From NCBI GenBank assembly GCA_964570625.1, contig CAZMYW010000009.1, positions 1-64,000 of the forward strand: DNA of 64,000 nucleotides, given 5' to 3'. How positions within the stretch are numbered: position 1 is the stretch's first letter; the number at the start of each line of letters is the position of its first letter. The notes below the pieces were generated by a model. That model had not been told where the DNA came from and made no database searches. It saw nothing but the letters and a program-made list of their open reading frames with translations. A program made the translations under genes and the position numbers. Below are positions 52,268 through 60,658 of this stretch, one piece after another. Source of the stretch: JBFLXB01 sp964570625 (GTDB lineage Bacteria; Nitrospirota; Nitrospiria; 2-01-FULL-66-17).

Positions 52268-53149
52268 TCACCGGCCGGCGAGGGGCAACGGAACGATCGT
52301 GCGGATGCGTTCGGCGGGCGCGTTCCCCGCCCCCACCAGCGTGACCGTCACCTCCACGGCGCTCGGAAGGCGGCGACGCTGGTTCGCATCCCACTCGTCC
52401 ACCCATTCGCCATTGAGGAGGTAGCGCAGGCGGAACTCGGACACCCCGACGGCCAATTCATCGCTTTGCGTGGCCCACCCCGCGTCGGACAACACGTTGA
52501 CGCGTTCGTCGCGCACGAGGCGCCCATCCGTCCCGCTGGCGCCGGTTTCCACGCGGTAGGTCATCTCGGCTACATCCGATTCGGGCCGCTCGCCGACGTA
52601 CCGACGATGAGCAAACGTCGTCCACCCCAGCCGGTCGAGCCGAACCTCGGAGTCGGTGGCCGTGCCCTGGGTCCCAACGAAATACCCGCGTCCTTCTCCG
52701 CTCGGAGATGCCGGCACCATCGAGTCACCGAACCAGTAGGCGGCCGACAGCTCGTCGACCAGTCGCTCGGTGACGATCTGAACCTGGCGCACGCGCTCGG
52801 TCACTTCAGCGGTCTCGCGCGTCACGTCCAAACTTCGAGAGAATGCGCTGTACACCAGGGTCATCACCACGGCCAACAACCCGATCGCCACGACTACTTC
52901 AATAAGAGTAAATCCGCCGTGCGCCAGAGGCGCACCTGGTAATCGACTCCCTCCACACGGATCGCGAAGCAACCCGCATTGCGCCAAGGGCGCAGATGAA
53001 AACCGTCCCGTTCCAAACGGGTGGCGACGCAATCCGGAGTGCGCCGGAGGTGCACCTCGTAATCGAACCTTTCCATTCGGATCGGGGAGCAACCCGCAGT
53101 GCGCCAAAGGCCCACCCCGTAATCGAGGTTTTCCATACCGATCACTCAC
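52268..53149 (-). CDS. gspJ: Minor pseudopilin GspJ with 79-residue repeat-coded leader
   Basis: A 293-residue pseudopilin. The prepilin motif G|FTLIEVVVAIGLLAVVMTLV is at residues 79-99, so the leader before the cleavage site is 79 residues instead of the usual ~6-20. The leader consists of near-repeats of 20 residues (LLRDPCGGSRLPGAPLAH type) encoded by a 60-bp tandem array (52919-53140). The GTG start at 53149 overlaps the gspI stop (GTGA), and no start codon with a ribosome site lies close to the motif, so the long leader looks genuine. The globular part is typical of GspJ. Confidence 0.88.
   Translation of the reverse strand: MSDRYGKPRLRGGPLAHCGLLPDPNGKVRLRGAPPAHSGLRRHPFGTGRFSSAPLAQCGLLRDPCGGSRLPGAPLAHGGFTLIEVVVAIGLLAVVMTLVYSAFSRSLDVTRETAEVTERVRQVQIVTERLVDELSAAYWFGDSMVPASPSGEGRGYFVGTQGTATDSEVRLDRLGWTTFAHRRYVGERPESDVAEMTYRVETGASGTDGRLVRDERVNVLSDAGWATQSDELAVGVSEFRLRYLLNGEWVDEWDANQRRRLPSAVEVTVTLVGAGNAPAERIRTIVPLPLAGR
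52919..53140 (-). repeat. 60-bp tandem array inside gspJ leader
   Basis: Units begin at 52919, 52979 and 53039, with a partial fourth at 53099; the period is exactly 60 bp. Shared blocks on the plus strand: tgcgcc(a/g)(a/g)agg at unit starts and gatcg(c/g)g(a/g)agcaaccc near unit ends. Because 60 is a multiple of 3, every frame repeats and the gspJ frame stays open. Confidence 0.9.
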
Positions 53150-53607
53150 CGCGTCACCGCCTGCGCAGGACGTTGGAACACGTAACTGACCAGATCAACT
53201 CGCTCGTCGTGTGGCGGATCCCATATCACGCTGACCCGGACCTCTCGCACGAACTCGAAGGGGGTCGGCTGGACCTCTTGGCGCCAGGCAAAGCGCGATT
53301 GTTCTTCGTCGAATCGCCCTTCGCTGCTGCCGAGGCTCGGATACTCACCCACCAGCACGTCGCCCATTCGTTGTTGCGCCAACGCCGTGGCTTCGATCAT
53401 GGCGCGTCCGCGCTCGTGCAGGACAATATCCCGGTTACGCAGCCCCAGCAACGCAACAAACGCGACCCCGATGATGGCCAACGCCACCATGATTTCCAGC
53501 AGCGTAAATCCGTTTTGCGCCGACGACGCATCATGAGATCGCTCACTTCCTGCCGGATCGCGCAGCAACCCGGATCGCGACGCATCGATTCCGGTTCGTG
53601 TGGTCAC
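53146..53607 (-). CDS. gspI: Minor pseudopilin GspI with extended leader
   Basis: A 153-residue minor pseudopilin. The motif G|FTLLEIMVALAIIGVAFVAL follows a 33-residue leader (with SGLLRDPAGSERSHDASSAQ) encoded by one copy of the 60-bp unit. The GTG start at 53607 overlaps the gspH TGA. The rest matches GspI in size, including LGLRNRDIVLHERGRAMIEA. It forms the pseudopilus tip with GspJ and GspK. Confidence 0.9.
   Translation of the reverse strand: MTTRTGIDASRSGLLRDPAGSERSHDASSAQNGFTLLEIMVALAIIGVAFVALLGLRNRDIVLHERGRAMIEATALAQQRMGDVLVGEYPSLGSSEGRFDEEQSRFAWRQEVQPTPFEFVREVRVSVIWDPPHDERVDLVSYVFQRPAQAVTR
53514..53573 (-). repeat. Single 60-bp unit inside gspI leader
   Basis: One copy (plus strand tttgcgccgacgacgcatca at its start, cggatcgcgcagcaaccc near its end), with a short second-unit-like piece up to ~53590. 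Same unit as in gspJ and gspG. Confidence 0.8.
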
Positions 53608-54215
53608 GACGTTCCTACCGACTCGATATAGCCATCCGTGATCACCACTCGTCCGGTGATCGGGTTGACCGCCAGGCTGAACCGCGCCTCATCCTCGTCG
53701 CGGAGGTGGATGGTGGTTCGCGTCACGGCGCCAGAAGGGAAAAACTGAGTGAACGCAATGCCCGACGTCACCAGACCTTGATGAGCGGTGGCCACATCCT
53801 CGAATTGGACATCGGCGGGAAGACGTCGTTTCGAGCCAACCGGCGGGCCTTCTTCCAACACACCGCCCACCGGCACGAGTGTGGTCACCCAGAATTCCTC
53901 GGCATCCAGGTCGTAGTTCAAGCGATAGATGGAATGCGCGGCCACTGCGTCCTGTACGAGCGAGGAGACCATACCCGCCAGTTCCCGAGAAGCTGATCTG
54001 GCGTCGCCTCCCGCGAACCGGTGCAGTTTGGGCGTCACCAGCAGGGCCACCAATGCGAGAATGAATACAACAATCGTGATTTCGATGAGAGTAAACCCGA
54101 CATCCGCGTGGCGAGAGGATCCCACTGGAGAATCATTCCACTCCCCCTTTGACAAAGGGGGACGAGGGGGGATTTTGTTTTGACGTGGCCGTACCATCCC
54201 GCCAATCGAGGTCAC
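53604..54215 (-). CDS. gspH: Pseudopilin GspH with extended leader
   Basis: A 203-residue minor pseudopilin. The motif G|FTLIEITIVVFILALVALLV follows a 40-residue leader. The GTG start at 54215 overlaps the gspG stop as GTGA, supporting this start. Part of the leader (KIPPRPPLSKGEWNDSPVG) is encoded by the dispersed CCCCCTTT/AAAGGGGG repeat, not the 60-bp unit found in its neighbours. The globular part has GspH features (AAHSIYRLNYDLDAEEFWVT). Confidence 0.88.
   Translation of the reverse strand: MTSIGGMVRPRQNKIPPRPPLSKGEWNDSPVGSSRHADVGFTLIEITIVVFILALVALLVTPKLHRFAGGDARSASRELAGMVSSLVQDAVAAHSIYRLNYDLDAEEFWVTTLVPVGGVLEEGPPVGSKRRLPADVQFEDVATAHQGLVTSGIAFTQFFPSGAVTRTTIHLRDEDEARFSLAVNPITGRVVITDGYIESVGTS
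54137..54175. repeat. Dispersed CCCCCTTT/AAAGGGGG hairpin repeat, copy 2
   Basis: ctcccccttt-ga-caaaggggga followed by cgaggggggatttt. Related to the copy at 32840-32883. Read in frame on the minus strand as part of the gspH leader. Confidence 0.75.
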
Positions 54216-54838
54216 TTCAGGTCCCAATTTTCCAGGTCCGCGTCTTTGCCCTCTCCACCCCGCTCGCCGTCTCCGCCGTACGACACCAAATCAAAGTCGC
54301 CGTGTGTGCCGGGCGACAAATAGACATACGCGTAGTTCCACGGGTCATTGGGAACCTTCGGCACGTAGCCGCCGGTTCGCCAGCGCTGGGGAATCGGACT
54401 CGACGTGGGTTTCGTCACGAGCGCTTCCAGCCCCTGTTCGGTGGTCGGGTAAATGCTGCTATCGAGCTTGTACAGATGCAGCGCTTCTTCCAGATTCTTG
54501 ATCTCCACAATGGCCGCCGTTCGGCGCGCATCGTCGGTTCGCCCCACGATCTTGGGAACCACCAGAATCGCCAGAATCGCCAAAATCGTCACCACCACCA
54601 TCACTTCGATCAAGGTAAATCCGGCGTGCGCCGAAGGCGCACATGGTAATCGCCTTCCATACGGATCGCGCAGCAACCCGCTCTGCATCAGCGGTGCAGA
54701 TAGAAATCGGTTTCTTCCATCCGGGTGGCGCAGCAATCCGGCGTGCGCCAAAGGCACATCTCGGGATCGTTCCCATCCTCTCGGATCGCGCAGCAAACCG
54801 GAATTGGAACCCGCACATCGCCGTGTCGGACATTTCAT
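54212..54838 (-). CDS. gspG: Major pseudopilin GspG with extended leader
   Basis: The main pseudopilus subunit. The motif G|FTLIEVMVVVTILAILAILV is preceded by up to ~76 residues from the ATG at 54838, five bases after the gspF stop. An internal ATG at 54688 would leave a ~26-residue leader. The leader is made of 60-bp repeat units (SGLLRDPYGRRLPCAPSAHA type). The mature domain is a textbook GspG: LYKLDSSIYPTTEQGLEALV, WGN-like PNDPWNYAYVYLSPG, and the Ca-binding-type FDLVSYGGDGERGGEGKDAD end. Confidence 0.93.
   Translation of the reverse strand: MKCPTRRCAGSNSGLLRDPRGWERSRDVPLAHAGLLRHPDGRNRFLSAPLMQSGLLRDPYGRRLPCAPSAHAGFTLIEVMVVVTILAILAILVVPKIVGRTDDARRTAAIVEIKNLEEALHLYKLDSSIYPTTEQGLEALVTKPTSSPIPQRWRTGGYVPKVPNDPWNYAYVYLSPGTHGDFDLVSYGGDGERGGEGKDADLENWDLK
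54626..54802 (-). repeat. 60-bp tandem array inside gspG leader
   Basis: Units at 54626-54682 (57 bp, one codon short), 54683-54742 and 54743-54802 (60 bp each), then a diverged partial unit. Shared block cggatcgcgcagcaa(a/c)cc. Lengths are all multiples of three, so the reading frame is kept. Confidence 0.88.
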
Positions 54839-54845
54839 CACGTTG

Positions 54846-56054
54846 TCACCTCACAATCTGGCTCATTTCGAAGATCGGCAACAAAATCGCGAGAACGATA
54901 AACAGGATCACCCCGCCCATGACCAGGATCATCACCGGCGACAACAATGCGGTGATCGAGCCGAGGGTCGTTTCGACCTCGTGATCATAGGCCTCGGAGA
55001 CTTTCTTCAGCATCGATTCCAGCTCTCCGCTCAGTTCCCCCACCGCAATCATGTGGGTCACCAGCGGCGGGAACACCCCGCTCTTGCGCAGCGGCTCGGC
55101 GATACTCTGCCCCTGACGAATCCGCTCACGCGCCGCATCGATCGCCGCGGCGATGATTTCGTTGTGCACCACGTGCCGGACGATCTCGAGCGCGGTGAGC
55201 AATCCCACCCCGCCGGCCAACAGCGTGCTGAGCGTGGATGAAAAGCGGGACAACGCGATCAACCGGGTGAGGCGCCCCATGATCGGCACGCGTAGCGACA
55301 GGGCGTCCAGACGCCTTCGACCGTGTGCGGTGCGGGCATACCGGGAAAGCCAGATGCCGCCCGCCACCGCGGCGATCGCAAACAGCCACCACCCTCCGCG
55401 CACCACGTCGCTGGTCCAGATCAGAATCCGCGTCGGCCAGGGCAGCGCCTGCTGAAGATCCGCGAACACCGTCGTGACCTTCGGGACGACGAACGCCACG
55501 AGAAACACCAGGATCGACAGGCTCACCGCAAGCATGAGCACGGGGTAGGTGAGCGCACCGACGACCGCGTTTCTGACCTTGGCCTGGCGTTCCAGAAACT
55601 CCGCGAGGCTTTGCAACACGCGATCCAGTGTGCCGCTGGCCTCGCCCACTCGCACCATACTCACGTACAGGGAAGAAAAAGCGGTGGGATGGGCCGCCAA
55701 CGCTTCGGCAAACGAGCCGCCCTCGCGGATCCGCTCCCGCACCGACGCCACGACGCGTTTGGCCGCGGGCCGTTCGACTTGCTCGCCCAGGGCGCTCAGC
55801 GAATCCACCAGCGACAAACCGGCCCCGAGTAACGTGGCGAGCTGGCGCGTCAGGACCGCCACCTCCGTAGCCGGCACGCGTTCGCCCCACAACGGCCGAC
55901 TTGCGGAGGCCCGGGCCGCGGTGACGGCCACGTCCACCGGGAACACCCCTGACCGCTTGAGTTTCTGGCGCGCGTCTTTGGGGCTGTCCGCGTCGATGAC
56001 GCCGGACACTGTGCGGCCCTCTGCAGTTAACGCTGTGTATTCGAACACGGGCAT
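54846..56054 (-). CDS. gspF: Type II secretion platform protein GspF
   Basis: A 402-residue inner-membrane protein with two GspF domains, each a cytoplasmic helical bundle (YVSMVRVGEASGTLDRVLQS in the first, THMIAVGELSGELESMLKK in the second), and three membrane helices. It starts with the typical FEYTALTAEGRTVSGVIDA. Contacts GspE and GspL. Confidence 0.96.
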   Translation of the reverse strand: MPVFEYTALTAEGRTVSGVIDADSPKDARQKLKRSGVFPVDVAVTAARASASRPLWGERVPATEVAVLTRQLATLLGAGLSLVDSLSALGEQVERPAAKRVVASVRERIREGGSFAEALAAHPTAFSSLYVSMVRVGEASGTLDRVLQSLAEFLERQAKVRNAVVGALTYPVLMLAVSLSILVFLVAFVVPKVTTVFADLQQALPWPTRILIWTSDVVRGGWWLFAIAAVAGGIWLSRYARTAHGRRRLDALSLRVPIMGRLTRLIALSRFSSTLSTLLAGGVGLLTALEIVRHVVHNEIIAAAIDAARERIRQGQSIAEPLRKSGVFPPLVTHMIAVGELSGELESMLKKVSEAYDHEVETTLGSITALLSPVMILVMGGVILFIVLAILLPIFEMSQIVR

Positions 56055-56115
56055 GGGTCAGAGCACGTTGAGGAAGATTCGTGGTGCGCGGATCGTCGTG
56101 ATCCCGCCCCCGCCG

Positions 56116-57900
56116 TCAGCCCAGGTCTTCCGAGGTCACGCGGAGCACCTCCTCGGTGGTGGTGATGCCCGACAGGACTTTTTGGGCGCCGTCCTCCCGG
56201 AGGGTTCTCATGCCGTGCTGGATCGCGCGGGCCTTGATGGCATTCGCATCGCTCTTGGCCAGCACCAGCGCGCGCAGCTCGTCGTCCAGCACCAGGATCT
56301 CGTAGATTCCGGTTCTCCCACGATAGCCGGTAGACAGGCACTCACCGCATCCCCCGGTGCGGAATGCGGTGACCACCGCGCCCTGGGTCGCGCGCACCCC
56401 CAATTTCGCCAATTCTTCCGACGCGGGTTGGTACGGCTGCCGACACGACGGACATAGGACGCGCACCAGGCGCTGCGCCACGATCGCGACAATGGATGAC
56501 GCCGCCAGAAACGGCTCGATCCCCATGTCCAAGAGCCTGGTCATCGCGCCCGCCGCGTCGTTGGTATGCAACGTCGAGAACACGAGATGCCCGGTCAACG
56601 AGGCGTGGATCGCGATCTCCGCGGTCTCGCCGTCGCGAATTTCTCCCACCATGATGACGTCGGGATCCTGGCGCAGGATGGAGCGCAAGCCCGCCGCAAA
56701 CGTCAGATTGATCTTGGGGTTCACCTGCATCTGGCCCACCCCATGAAGTTGGTACTCGATCGGGTCTTCGATGGTGATGATGTTCTTGTCGGGCGCGTTG
56801 ATGGTGTTGAGACCGGCGTACAGCGTGGTCGTCTTCCCGCTCCCGGTTGGCCCGGTGACCAGGACGATCCCGTGACTGAGACGGACCAGGTGCTGCAGGG
56901 TCTTGAGCCGCTCCTCATCGAGCCCGATCTGGGAGAGCTGCAATAACAGGTTCCCCTTATCCAGCAACCGGAGGACCAGCCGTTCACCGTGCGCGGTGGG
57001 AATCGCGGACACCCGGATATCCACGTCCCGTCCCGCGATCTTGATGCTGATCCTGCCGTCTTGCGGGAGACGTTTCTCCGCGATGTTCAGCCCCCCCATG
57101 ATCTTGATCCGAGAGATGATGCTCGCCTGGAGCCGCTTGGGGGGGGTCAACACGTTATAGAGCACTCCGTCGATGCGATATCGAATGAGAAGATCACGCT
57201 CGAACGGCTCGATATGAATGTCGCTGGCCCGCCTGGTGGCGGCCTCGAACAGGAGCGAATTGACCAACTTGATAATGGGCGCTTCGTCGGCGGCTTCAAG
57301 CAGATCACGCGGCTCGTCTTCCAATGCCGTGGCCAGAGAATCGAGCGACTCGCCGTCGAGGTCTTCGATGACCTGCTCGGCCGAATCCCCGGCGCGTTCG
57401 TAGGCTTGGTTGATACAGGAGACGATCGCGCGTGACGGGACGATGACCGGCGCGATCGGTTTCGTCAGCAGCAACCGGACGTCGTCGAGCGGGGCCGTCG
57501 CCAACGGCTGCGAGGTCGCCACCTGCACCGCGCCGTCGACCTCGCGGAGCGGCAACAGCTCGTAGCGTTTGGCGAACGCGATCGGAACCTTGGCCAGCAA
57601 CGCGCGGTCGAGATCCTCGGGGGAAACCTGACGCAAGAACGGCAGATGAAGCTGTTCGGCCAGCGCCTCGAGCACCGCGTCTTCCTTGACATGCCCCATA
57701 CGCACGAGAATCTCGCCCAGCCGTCCACCTTTGTCCCGCTGCGCCGCGAGCGCTTCGTCCACCTGCGCGCGCGTCACGCCGAACTTGGCCACCAGGATCT
57801 CTCCGATCCGCGAGTGGCCCACGTGCTCCGACGGTCGCTTGCCCTCCACGACGCGGGGTGCGCCGCTCGGCGTTTTGACATCGGCCGGTTTCGTCGCCAT
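56116..57900 (-). CDS. gspE: Type II secretion assembly ATPase GspE
   Basis: A 594-residue hexameric ATPase that drives pseudopilus assembly. N1/N2 domains come first (GRLGEILVRMGHVKEDAVLE), then the C-terminal ATPase with Walker A GPTGSGKTTT, Asp box ITIEDPIEYQ, Walker B IMVGEIRDGETAEIA and His box GHLVFSTLHTNDA. The zinc tetracysteine CPSC...CGEC is present. The start is ATG 57900, with another in-frame ATG at 57903. Confidence 0.97.
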   Translation of the reverse strand: MATKPADVKTPSGAPRVVEGKRPSEHVGHSRIGEILVAKFGVTRAQVDEALAAQRDKGGRLGEILVRMGHVKEDAVLEALAEQLHLPFLRQVSPEDLDRALLAKVPIAFAKRYELLPLREVDGAVQVATSQPLATAPLDDVRLLLTKPIAPVIVPSRAIVSCINQAYERAGDSAEQVIEDLDGESLDSLATALEDEPRDLLEAADEAPIIKLVNSLLFEAATRRASDIHIEPFERDLLIRYRIDGVLYNVLTPPKRLQASIISRIKIMGGLNIAEKRLPQDGRISIKIAGRDVDIRVSAIPTAHGERLVLRLLDKGNLLLQLSQIGLDEERLKTLQHLVRLSHGIVLVTGPTGSGKTTTLYAGLNTINAPDKNIITIEDPIEYQLHGVGQMQVNPKINLTFAAGLRSILRQDPDVIMVGEIRDGETAEIAIHASLTGHLVFSTLHTNDAAGAMTRLLDMGIEPFLAASSIVAIVAQRLVRVLCPSCRQPYQPASEELAKLGVRATQGAVVTAFRTGGCGECLSTGYRGRTGIYEILVLDDELRALVLAKSDANAIKARAIQHGMRTLREDGAQKVLSGITTTEEVLRVTSEDLG

Positions 57901-58008
57901 CACTTGTCCATCAGCATGGTTCGAGTGTACCCGAACATTCGGCCTTCTGTGCGTGTCTGGGCGCGGACCAGACGCCCCTTCGGGCCTTCCGGCGGATCGG
58001 GCGAGCCC

Positions 58009-59541
58009 CTACGGTTTGGGTTCCGGATGATTGACGCCCCCCAGGAAGGTGCGCTGGGTCTCGCTTTTGGGGACGTCGCGGGTCTCCACCGCCCGACCCA
58101 TGGTTTCGGTTTTCTCCTTGCGCAGCTTGGCCATTTCGTTGGGGCTCTTGACGATCGTGGGCGTGAGAAAAATGAGCAGGTTGGTTTTCTCAGTTCGCTC
58201 GCTGCTGAATTTAAACAGCCACCCCAACACCGGAATATCACCCAACAGCGGGATCTTGCGTTCCCCTTTCACGACGTTGTCGCGAATCAACCCGCCGATC
58301 ACGGCGGTCTGTCCGTCCTGGACCAGCACGGACGTGGTGGCCGACCGTTTGTTGGTGACGACACCCAGCGGAATTGATCCCGCGGCTTGCGACTCACCCG
58401 CAACGGCCGAAATCTCCTGGAACACATCGAGCTTGACCAGGTTGCTCTCAAGGATCTGCGGCGTGAGGCGCAGCGTGATGCCGACGTCACGGCGCTCGAT
58501 CGTGGTGATCGTGTTGCCCCCGCTGGTCTGACTCTGGCCGGTGGGAAATGGTCGATTCTCGCCCACCACGATCTCCGCCTTTTGATTGTCGCTGGTGAGG
58601 ATTTGGGGGGTAGATAAGATGTTGACGTCGTCGCGGTTCTGGAGCGCGGTGAGCACGGCCCGGATATTGAATGCGCTGAGATTGCTGAAGTCGATCGGCG
58701 TAGTCGCCAAGGTTGCGAAGGTCGAAAAGGACGGGGGATCGACGTTCAGTCCGCCCACCGCAGTAAGGTTTTGTGACGGCGTCTGGACGCCGAAGAGCGC
58801 TGTGATGTCGTTACCGAACTGCTTGAGACCCTCGACGGATGCCTCCATGATCACGGTCTCCACGTAGACTTGGCGCCGCGCCGTGTCGAGTTTGCGGATC
58901 ACGTCCTTCACCAGCCCGAGATCGCGCGCCGTCGCGGTGATGATGAGCGCGTTGGTCGGCTTGTCCGCGAGCACCTGGACCGTGCCTTCAAAATCGCCGG
59001 GCTGCGTTCCGCGACGCGCCTGGCCCGCCTGGGCGGGACGGGTCACTACCACGTTGAGCACCTTGACCAGGTCTTCGGCGTTCGCGTTGGCCAGCGGATA
59101 CACTTCGATCACTCGATCCGGCGGCACCTCGGTCACGGGCAGGATCTGAATCACTTCGCCCGCCGGCACCGCCGTGAACCCTTTGAGCTCCAACACCGAA
59201 AGAAACACCCGGTAGGCGTCATCGATGGAGAGTTTAGAGGGGGAAAAGATCGTGACCTTCCCCTTGACCTTTTCGTCGATCATGAAGTTTTTCTGCGTCA
59301 GTTCGGAGAAAAACTTCACCAACACGGGCAGGTCGACATCTTTAAAATCGAGCGAAATCTTGGGAGCGCTGGTCCGAACAGGCGTGGCCACAGCGGGCGG
59401 CGCGCCCGCCTCCTGAGCAAACCCTGTATGCGCCAGAAACACCACCGCCGCAACAGCGGCCCATCGACCGTAACGGATTCGGTGGCTGCGATGGGGTGGG
59501 GGGAGGAACCGACCGAGGCGAAGGGTGTTCCGCCTCGTCAT
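58009..59541 (-). CDS. gspD: Type II secretion outer-membrane secretin GspD (short form)
   Basis: A 510-residue secretin, shorter than the usual ~650. After the signal (AAVAAVVFLAHTGFAQ) come an N0 domain (ISLDFKDVDLPVLVKFFSEL) and what appears to be only one or two N-domains (RVIEVYPLANANAEDLVKVL). The secretin domain follows (RRQVYVETVIMEASVEGLKQ, VGENRPFPTG, VPVLG-type DIPVLGWLFKF). There is no pilotin-binding S-domain of the Klebsiella kind at the short C-terminus. Forms the outer-membrane channel. Confidence 0.94.
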   Translation of the reverse strand: MTRRNTLRLGRFLPPPHRSHRIRYGRWAAVAAVVFLAHTGFAQEAGAPPAVATPVRTSAPKISLDFKDVDLPVLVKFFSELTQKNFMIDEKVKGKVTIFSPSKLSIDDAYRVFLSVLELKGFTAVPAGEVIQILPVTEVPPDRVIEVYPLANANAEDLVKVLNVVVTRPAQAGQARRGTQPGDFEGTVQVLADKPTNALIITATARDLGLVKDVIRKLDTARRQVYVETVIMEASVEGLKQFGNDITALFGVQTPSQNLTAVGGLNVDPPSFSTFATLATTPIDFSNLSAFNIRAVLTALQNRDDVNILSTPQILTSDNQKAEIVVGENRPFPTGQSQTSGGNTITTIERRDVGITLRLTPQILESNLVKLDVFQEISAVAGESQAAGSIPLGVVTNKRSATTSVLVQDGQTAVIGGLIRDNVVKGERKIPLLGDIPVLGWLFKFSSERTEKTNLLIFLTPTIVKSPNEMAKLRKEKTETMGRAVETRDVPKSETQRTFLGGVNHPEPKP

Positions 59542-59634
59542 GCGGTGCGCCGAGACACCCGCCCCGGGGAAAGCCGGCGGCGGAGGGGTCTGGCCGCGCG
59601 GCCGCTCTCGGCTCCGTCCAATGGCGTCGTGGGC

Positions 59635-60531
59635 TCAGCGGATCTCATAGGAATAACTTTCGCGCCGGTTGTTGCGGACGAAGTCCAGTGCGATCTGGGT
59701 TTCGTCCTTGAGTTGCTGGAAGACCCGCATGAAATTCTCGGGGTCTTTGACCTCCACCCCGTTGATCTGTTGCAATACGTCGCCGTTCTGCAAGCCGATC
59801 TTCGCGTACAGGCTGTCCGGCGCAATCGAGAAAATCTTGAACCCATCCGGCTTGCCGTCGGTGAAGTTCGGAATCACGCGGGCTTTGGTCAGGAGTTGGG
59901 ACAGGTTACTCAGCGCGGCCGTCACTTCCTGTTTGTCCAGCACCCACCGGTTGGGCTGCACTTGCCGGATCCCCGCCGCCGATGCGGCTGCAGGGTCCGT
60001 CGCGCGCGGGGCCGGGCCGGGAGGAGACACGTCCTGAGTGCCGTCGCTGTAGATCACCAAAATCTGTTCCCGTGTCCCGAGTTGCAGCACGACTTGGTTG
60101 CGTTCGACCTTGGCGAGGATCGCGCCGTCCCGAACGATCTCTTTGAGGCGGTAGACCTGTTGCTCGCGCGTCCCGCGGTCCTCTAAAATCGCGAACGACG
60201 AAGTTCCCAGACCTTCAACCGTCCCGACCAGGGTCAGCGGCAACTCCAGCGGCGTCGCTGGGGCCGACGTCAGAAACTCCGGCTGGAGAATCTCTTGGCC
60301 CCGCTCGGTCGGATGAAACAGATCGCCCTGGAGAATCCGTTGGTAAGCCGATCGATCGACATCCGCCGGATTGCGACCCGCGACGGATATCGGCGGGCGA
60401 TCATCGGGGCGAATCGAAGCTTCCAGGTTGCGCGCGATGAGCAGGTTGGCCGCATCGGCGAGGAAATAGGCTCCCGTGGTGAGCAACGCCACGTGGAGCG
60501 TCCCAAACAGCCCCTTATGCCACCACGCCAT
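59635..60531 (-). CDS. gspC: Type II secretion protein GspC (HR and PDZ)
   Basis: A 298-residue bitopic protein: one N-terminal helix (LHVALLTTGAYFLADAANLL), a homology region that binds GspD (LTLVGTVEGLGTSSFAILED), a linker, and a C-terminal PDZ domain (FSIAPDSLYAKIGLQNGDVL, INGVEVKDPENFM). The start is ATG 60531 with GAGGGGG upstream; TTG 60540 is possible. First gene of the operon. Confidence 0.94.
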   Translation of the reverse strand: MAWWHKGLFGTLHVALLTTGAYFLADAANLLIARNLEASIRPDDRPPISVAGRNPADVDRSAYQRILQGDLFHPTERGQEILQPEFLTSAPATPLELPLTLVGTVEGLGTSSFAILEDRGTREQQVYRLKEIVRDGAILAKVERNQVVLQLGTREQILVIYSDGTQDVSPPGPAPRATDPAAASAAGIRQVQPNRWVLDKQEVTAALSNLSQLLTKARVIPNFTDGKPDGFKIFSIAPDSLYAKIGLQNGDVLQQINGVEVKDPENFMRVFQQLKDETQIALDFVRNNRRESYSYEIR

Positions 60532-60620
60532 GATTCTCAAGCCCCCTCAGAGGGACCATTATAGGGCACCGACTCATCCCGAAGTCGACCCCTCCCGCTC
60601 GCTTTTCCAGGTAACGCAGA

Positions 60621-60650
60621 ATTATCCGAGAACATTGGCGAATTTGTCAA
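60621..60650 (-). promoter_or_regulatory. Consensus promoter of the T2SS operon
   Basis: On the minus strand TTGACA (60650-60645), 18-bp spacer, GATAAT (60626-60621), ~90 bp before the gspC ATG. Six of six and five of six consensus matches in the 118-bp gap after the rhomboid gene's stop. Confidence 0.75.
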
Positions 60651-60658
60651 GAAAACCG

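Noticed and set aside
52894..53145. Separate small gene in another frame of the gspJ repeat
   Set aside because: The 60-bp period keeps every frame open by chance; only the gspJ frame continues into a pseudopilin.
52919..54802. CRISPR-like array
   Set aside because: The 60-bp units are contiguous, with no unique spacers, keep the pseudopilin reading frame, and no cas genes are present.
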